This document shows, piece by piece, positions 4,144 to 5,094 of a stretch of DNA of 5,094 bases. Each line of letters begins with the position of its first letter. Position 1 is the first letter of the stretch. The notes below the pieces were generated by a model, which was not told where the DNA came from, made no database searches, and worked only from the letters and a program-made list of their open reading frames with translations. Source of the DNA: an uncultured Ruaniaceae bacterium (GTDB lineage: Bacteria > Actinomycetota > Actinomycetes > Actinomycetales > Beutenbergiaceae); NCBI GenBank assembly GCA_947251855.1, contig CAMXUZ010000264.1:1-5094 (forward strand), written 5' to 3'. The position numbers and the translations under genes were made by a program.

Positions 4144-4941
4144 TTGGCAACAAAGAAGAACCCTGAGGGGAGGATGCCCCTCGGGGAACACTTGAGGGAG
4201 TTTCGGCGCCGCTTCATCCTCGCAGGCATCGGCATCATCATCGGTGCGGTCATCGGCTGGTACCTCTACGACGACGTTTTCGCTGCCCTCAAAGCACCGT
4301 TCGACACCCTTCAGGAACGCGGGCAACTCGCGGAGCTGAACTTCTCGGCGATCGCCGGCTCCTTCGATGTGAAACTGCGCGTGGCCGCCTTCATCGGGTT
4401 CGTGCTCGCCTCACCGTGGTGGATCTTCCAGATCTGGGGATTCATCAACCCCGCGCTGACGAATAAGGAACGGCGGACGGCCCTGTGGTTCGTCGCCGCC
4501 GCGGTACCGCTGTTCGCGGGAGGGATCTACACCGCGTGGACCGCACTGCCGCGAGTGGTCGGGTTCCTGACGATGTTCACCCCCGAGGGCACCCGTAACC
4601 TCATCACGGCGGAGGTGTACCTGAAGTTCGTGTTGCAGCTGTTGCTCGCCTTCGGGCTCGCCTACCTCATGCCGCTGTTCATGGTCGTGCTCAGCACGAT
4701 GGGGGTGGTCAAGGGGAAAACGTGGTTGAAGGGATGGCGCTGGGCGGTCATCATCATCCTCGTGTTCTCCGCGGCGATCACCCCGACCGTAGGGGAGATT
4801 TCCACGATGTTCCTCATGGCGGTCCCGATGGCGGTGCTCTATCTCCTCGCCGTGGGCGTGAGCCTCCTCGCCGACCGCCGGATCGCCAAGCGCCGCGCGA
4901 AGATCGACGCGGAGCTCGCCGGCGAGTCACCGGAGAAGTGA
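4144..4941 (+). CDS. tatC: Twin-arginine translocase subunit TatC
   Basis: This is a 265-residue polytopic membrane protein with six predicted helices at about 24-42, 79-101, 113-135, 158-183, 199-214 and 221-243. Family signatures are the N-terminal MPLGEHLREFRRR (11-23) with Glu15, the first-loop PALTNKERR with Glu109 (equivalent to the E. coli signal-peptide-binding Glu103), and AEVYLKFVLQLLLAFGLAYLMP with Glu157. TatC is the receptor for twin-arginine signal peptides and recruits TatA. The start is taken as TTG at 4144 because NPEGRM before the MPLxEHL core is, from memory, conserved in Micrococcales TatC. The alternative is ATG at 4174 (255 residues), which has a better ribosome binding site. 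Near helix 5-6 the usual Asp after the TP motif seems replaced by Glu218 (ITPTVGEIS). It follows tatA by six bases and overlaps or abuts the next gene. Confidence 0.95.
   Translation: MATKKNPEGRMPLGEHLREFRRRFILAGIGIIIGAVIGWYLYDDVFAALKAPFDTLQERGQLAELNFSAIAGSFDVKLRVAAFIGFVLASPWWIFQIWGFINPALTNKERRTALWFVAAAVPLFAGGIYTAWTALPRVVGFLTMFTPEGTRNLITAEVYLKFVLQLLLAFGLAYLMPLFMVVLSTMGVVKGKTWLKGWRWAVIIILVFSAAITPTVGEISTMFLMAVPMAVLYLLAVGVSLLADRRIAKRRAKIDAELAGESPEK
4932..4935 (+). promoter_or_regulatory. Shine-Dalgarno sequence deciding the lipid kinase start
   Basis: GGAG lies within the last tatC codons, eight bases before GTG at 4944 and only two before GTG at 4938. The spacing favours 4944, although 4938 would give the common GTGA overlap with the tatC stop. 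Confidence 0.5.
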
Positions 4942-4943
4942 GG

Positions 4944-5094
4944 GTGGGCGCGCATCGCTTCGGTGTTCTCATCAACCCCACCGCCGGGCACGGGCGCGGC
5001 AAGGCCCGCGGGGCGCAGGTCCTCGCCGAATTCCAGGCCCGGGGCATCCCCGCCCTCAACCTCACCCGAGCCGACCCCCGCGACGCGTTCCAGC
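4944..5094 (+). CDS. Diacylglycerol/lipid kinase family protein, N-terminal part (3' end outside window)
   Basis: Fifty complete codons are visible. They begin MGAHRFGVLINPTAGHGRGK, where VLINPTAGHGRGKA is the typical first strand and glycine-rich loop of the DAGK catalytic domain (bacterial DgkB/YegS-type). A helix (AQVLAEFQARGIP) and the next strand leading to TRADP then follow, as in this family. Members transfer phosphate from ATP to a lipid such as diacylglycerol at the cytoplasmic face of the membrane. The diagnostic GGDGT motif would lie beyond the window, so the exact substrate and completeness cannot be judged. GTG at 4944 is preferred, and an in-frame GTG two codons earlier (4938) is possible. 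It directly follows tatC with no space for a terminator, so it probably belongs to the same transcript. Confidence 0.85.
   Translation, partial: MGAHRFGVLINPTAGHGRGKARGAQVLAEFQARGIPALNLTRADPRDAFQ

Noticed and set aside
4174..4176. Internal ATG of tatC as the true start
   Set aside because: It has a better-placed GAGG, but starting there would drop the NPEGRM peptide that appears conserved in related TatC proteins. It is kept only as an alternative.

Overview
This window is from a high-GC actinobacterium, and the gene set fits Micrococcales or a related order. The evidence is strong G/C bias at third codon positions, GTG and TTG starts, TAGNCT-type -10 boxes, a pafB-pafC pair followed by tatA-tatC, and a DUF3866 gene. 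The genus cannot be named from sequence alone. The DNA is almost fully coding: the longest gap between genes is the 64-bp divergent spacer at 1530-1593. I see no RNA genes, insertion sequences, CRISPR arrays or large repeats.

Layout. Positions 1-97 hold the probable C-terminal end of an unidentified plus-strand gene, whose stop codon interlocks with that of the converging gene. On the minus strand, a DUF3866 protein (1529-432) is followed after 11 bases by a GroES-like 10-kDa protein (420-94), apparently as one transcription unit. A short divergent promoter region (about 1530-1593) contains a symmetric -10 element usable on both strands and a perfect 10-bp palindrome. The plus-strand series is then pafB (1594-2544), pafC (2541-3485, ATGA overlap), a small single-pass membrane protein of unknown function (3496-3837), tatA (3877-4137), tatC (4144-4941, TTG start) and the beginning of a diacylglycerol/lipid-kinase-family gene (from 4944, cut off by the window end).

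Function. PafB and PafC are WYL-domain transcription regulators that in mycobacteria together activate the LexA-independent DNA-damage response. TatA and TatC form the minimal twin-arginine translocase. In many actinobacteria these genes lie next to the Pup-proteasome genes. No pafA, pup, dop, mpa or proteasome subunit gene is present here, and DUF3866 abuts pafB directly.

The most interesting signals are regulatory. A TTGTCGGCG...TAGGCT element across the end of pafC resembles the PafBC-dependent RecA-NDp promoter, with a spacer one base longer than the consensus. It would produce a leaderless mRNA for the small membrane protein. Two plus-strand genes end in a TAG stop that is also the first three bases of a TAGNCT -10 box for the next gene. 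No complete novel system is evident. The best candidates for undescribed biology are the small membrane protein with its arginine-rich tail and the DUF3866/GroES-like pair.
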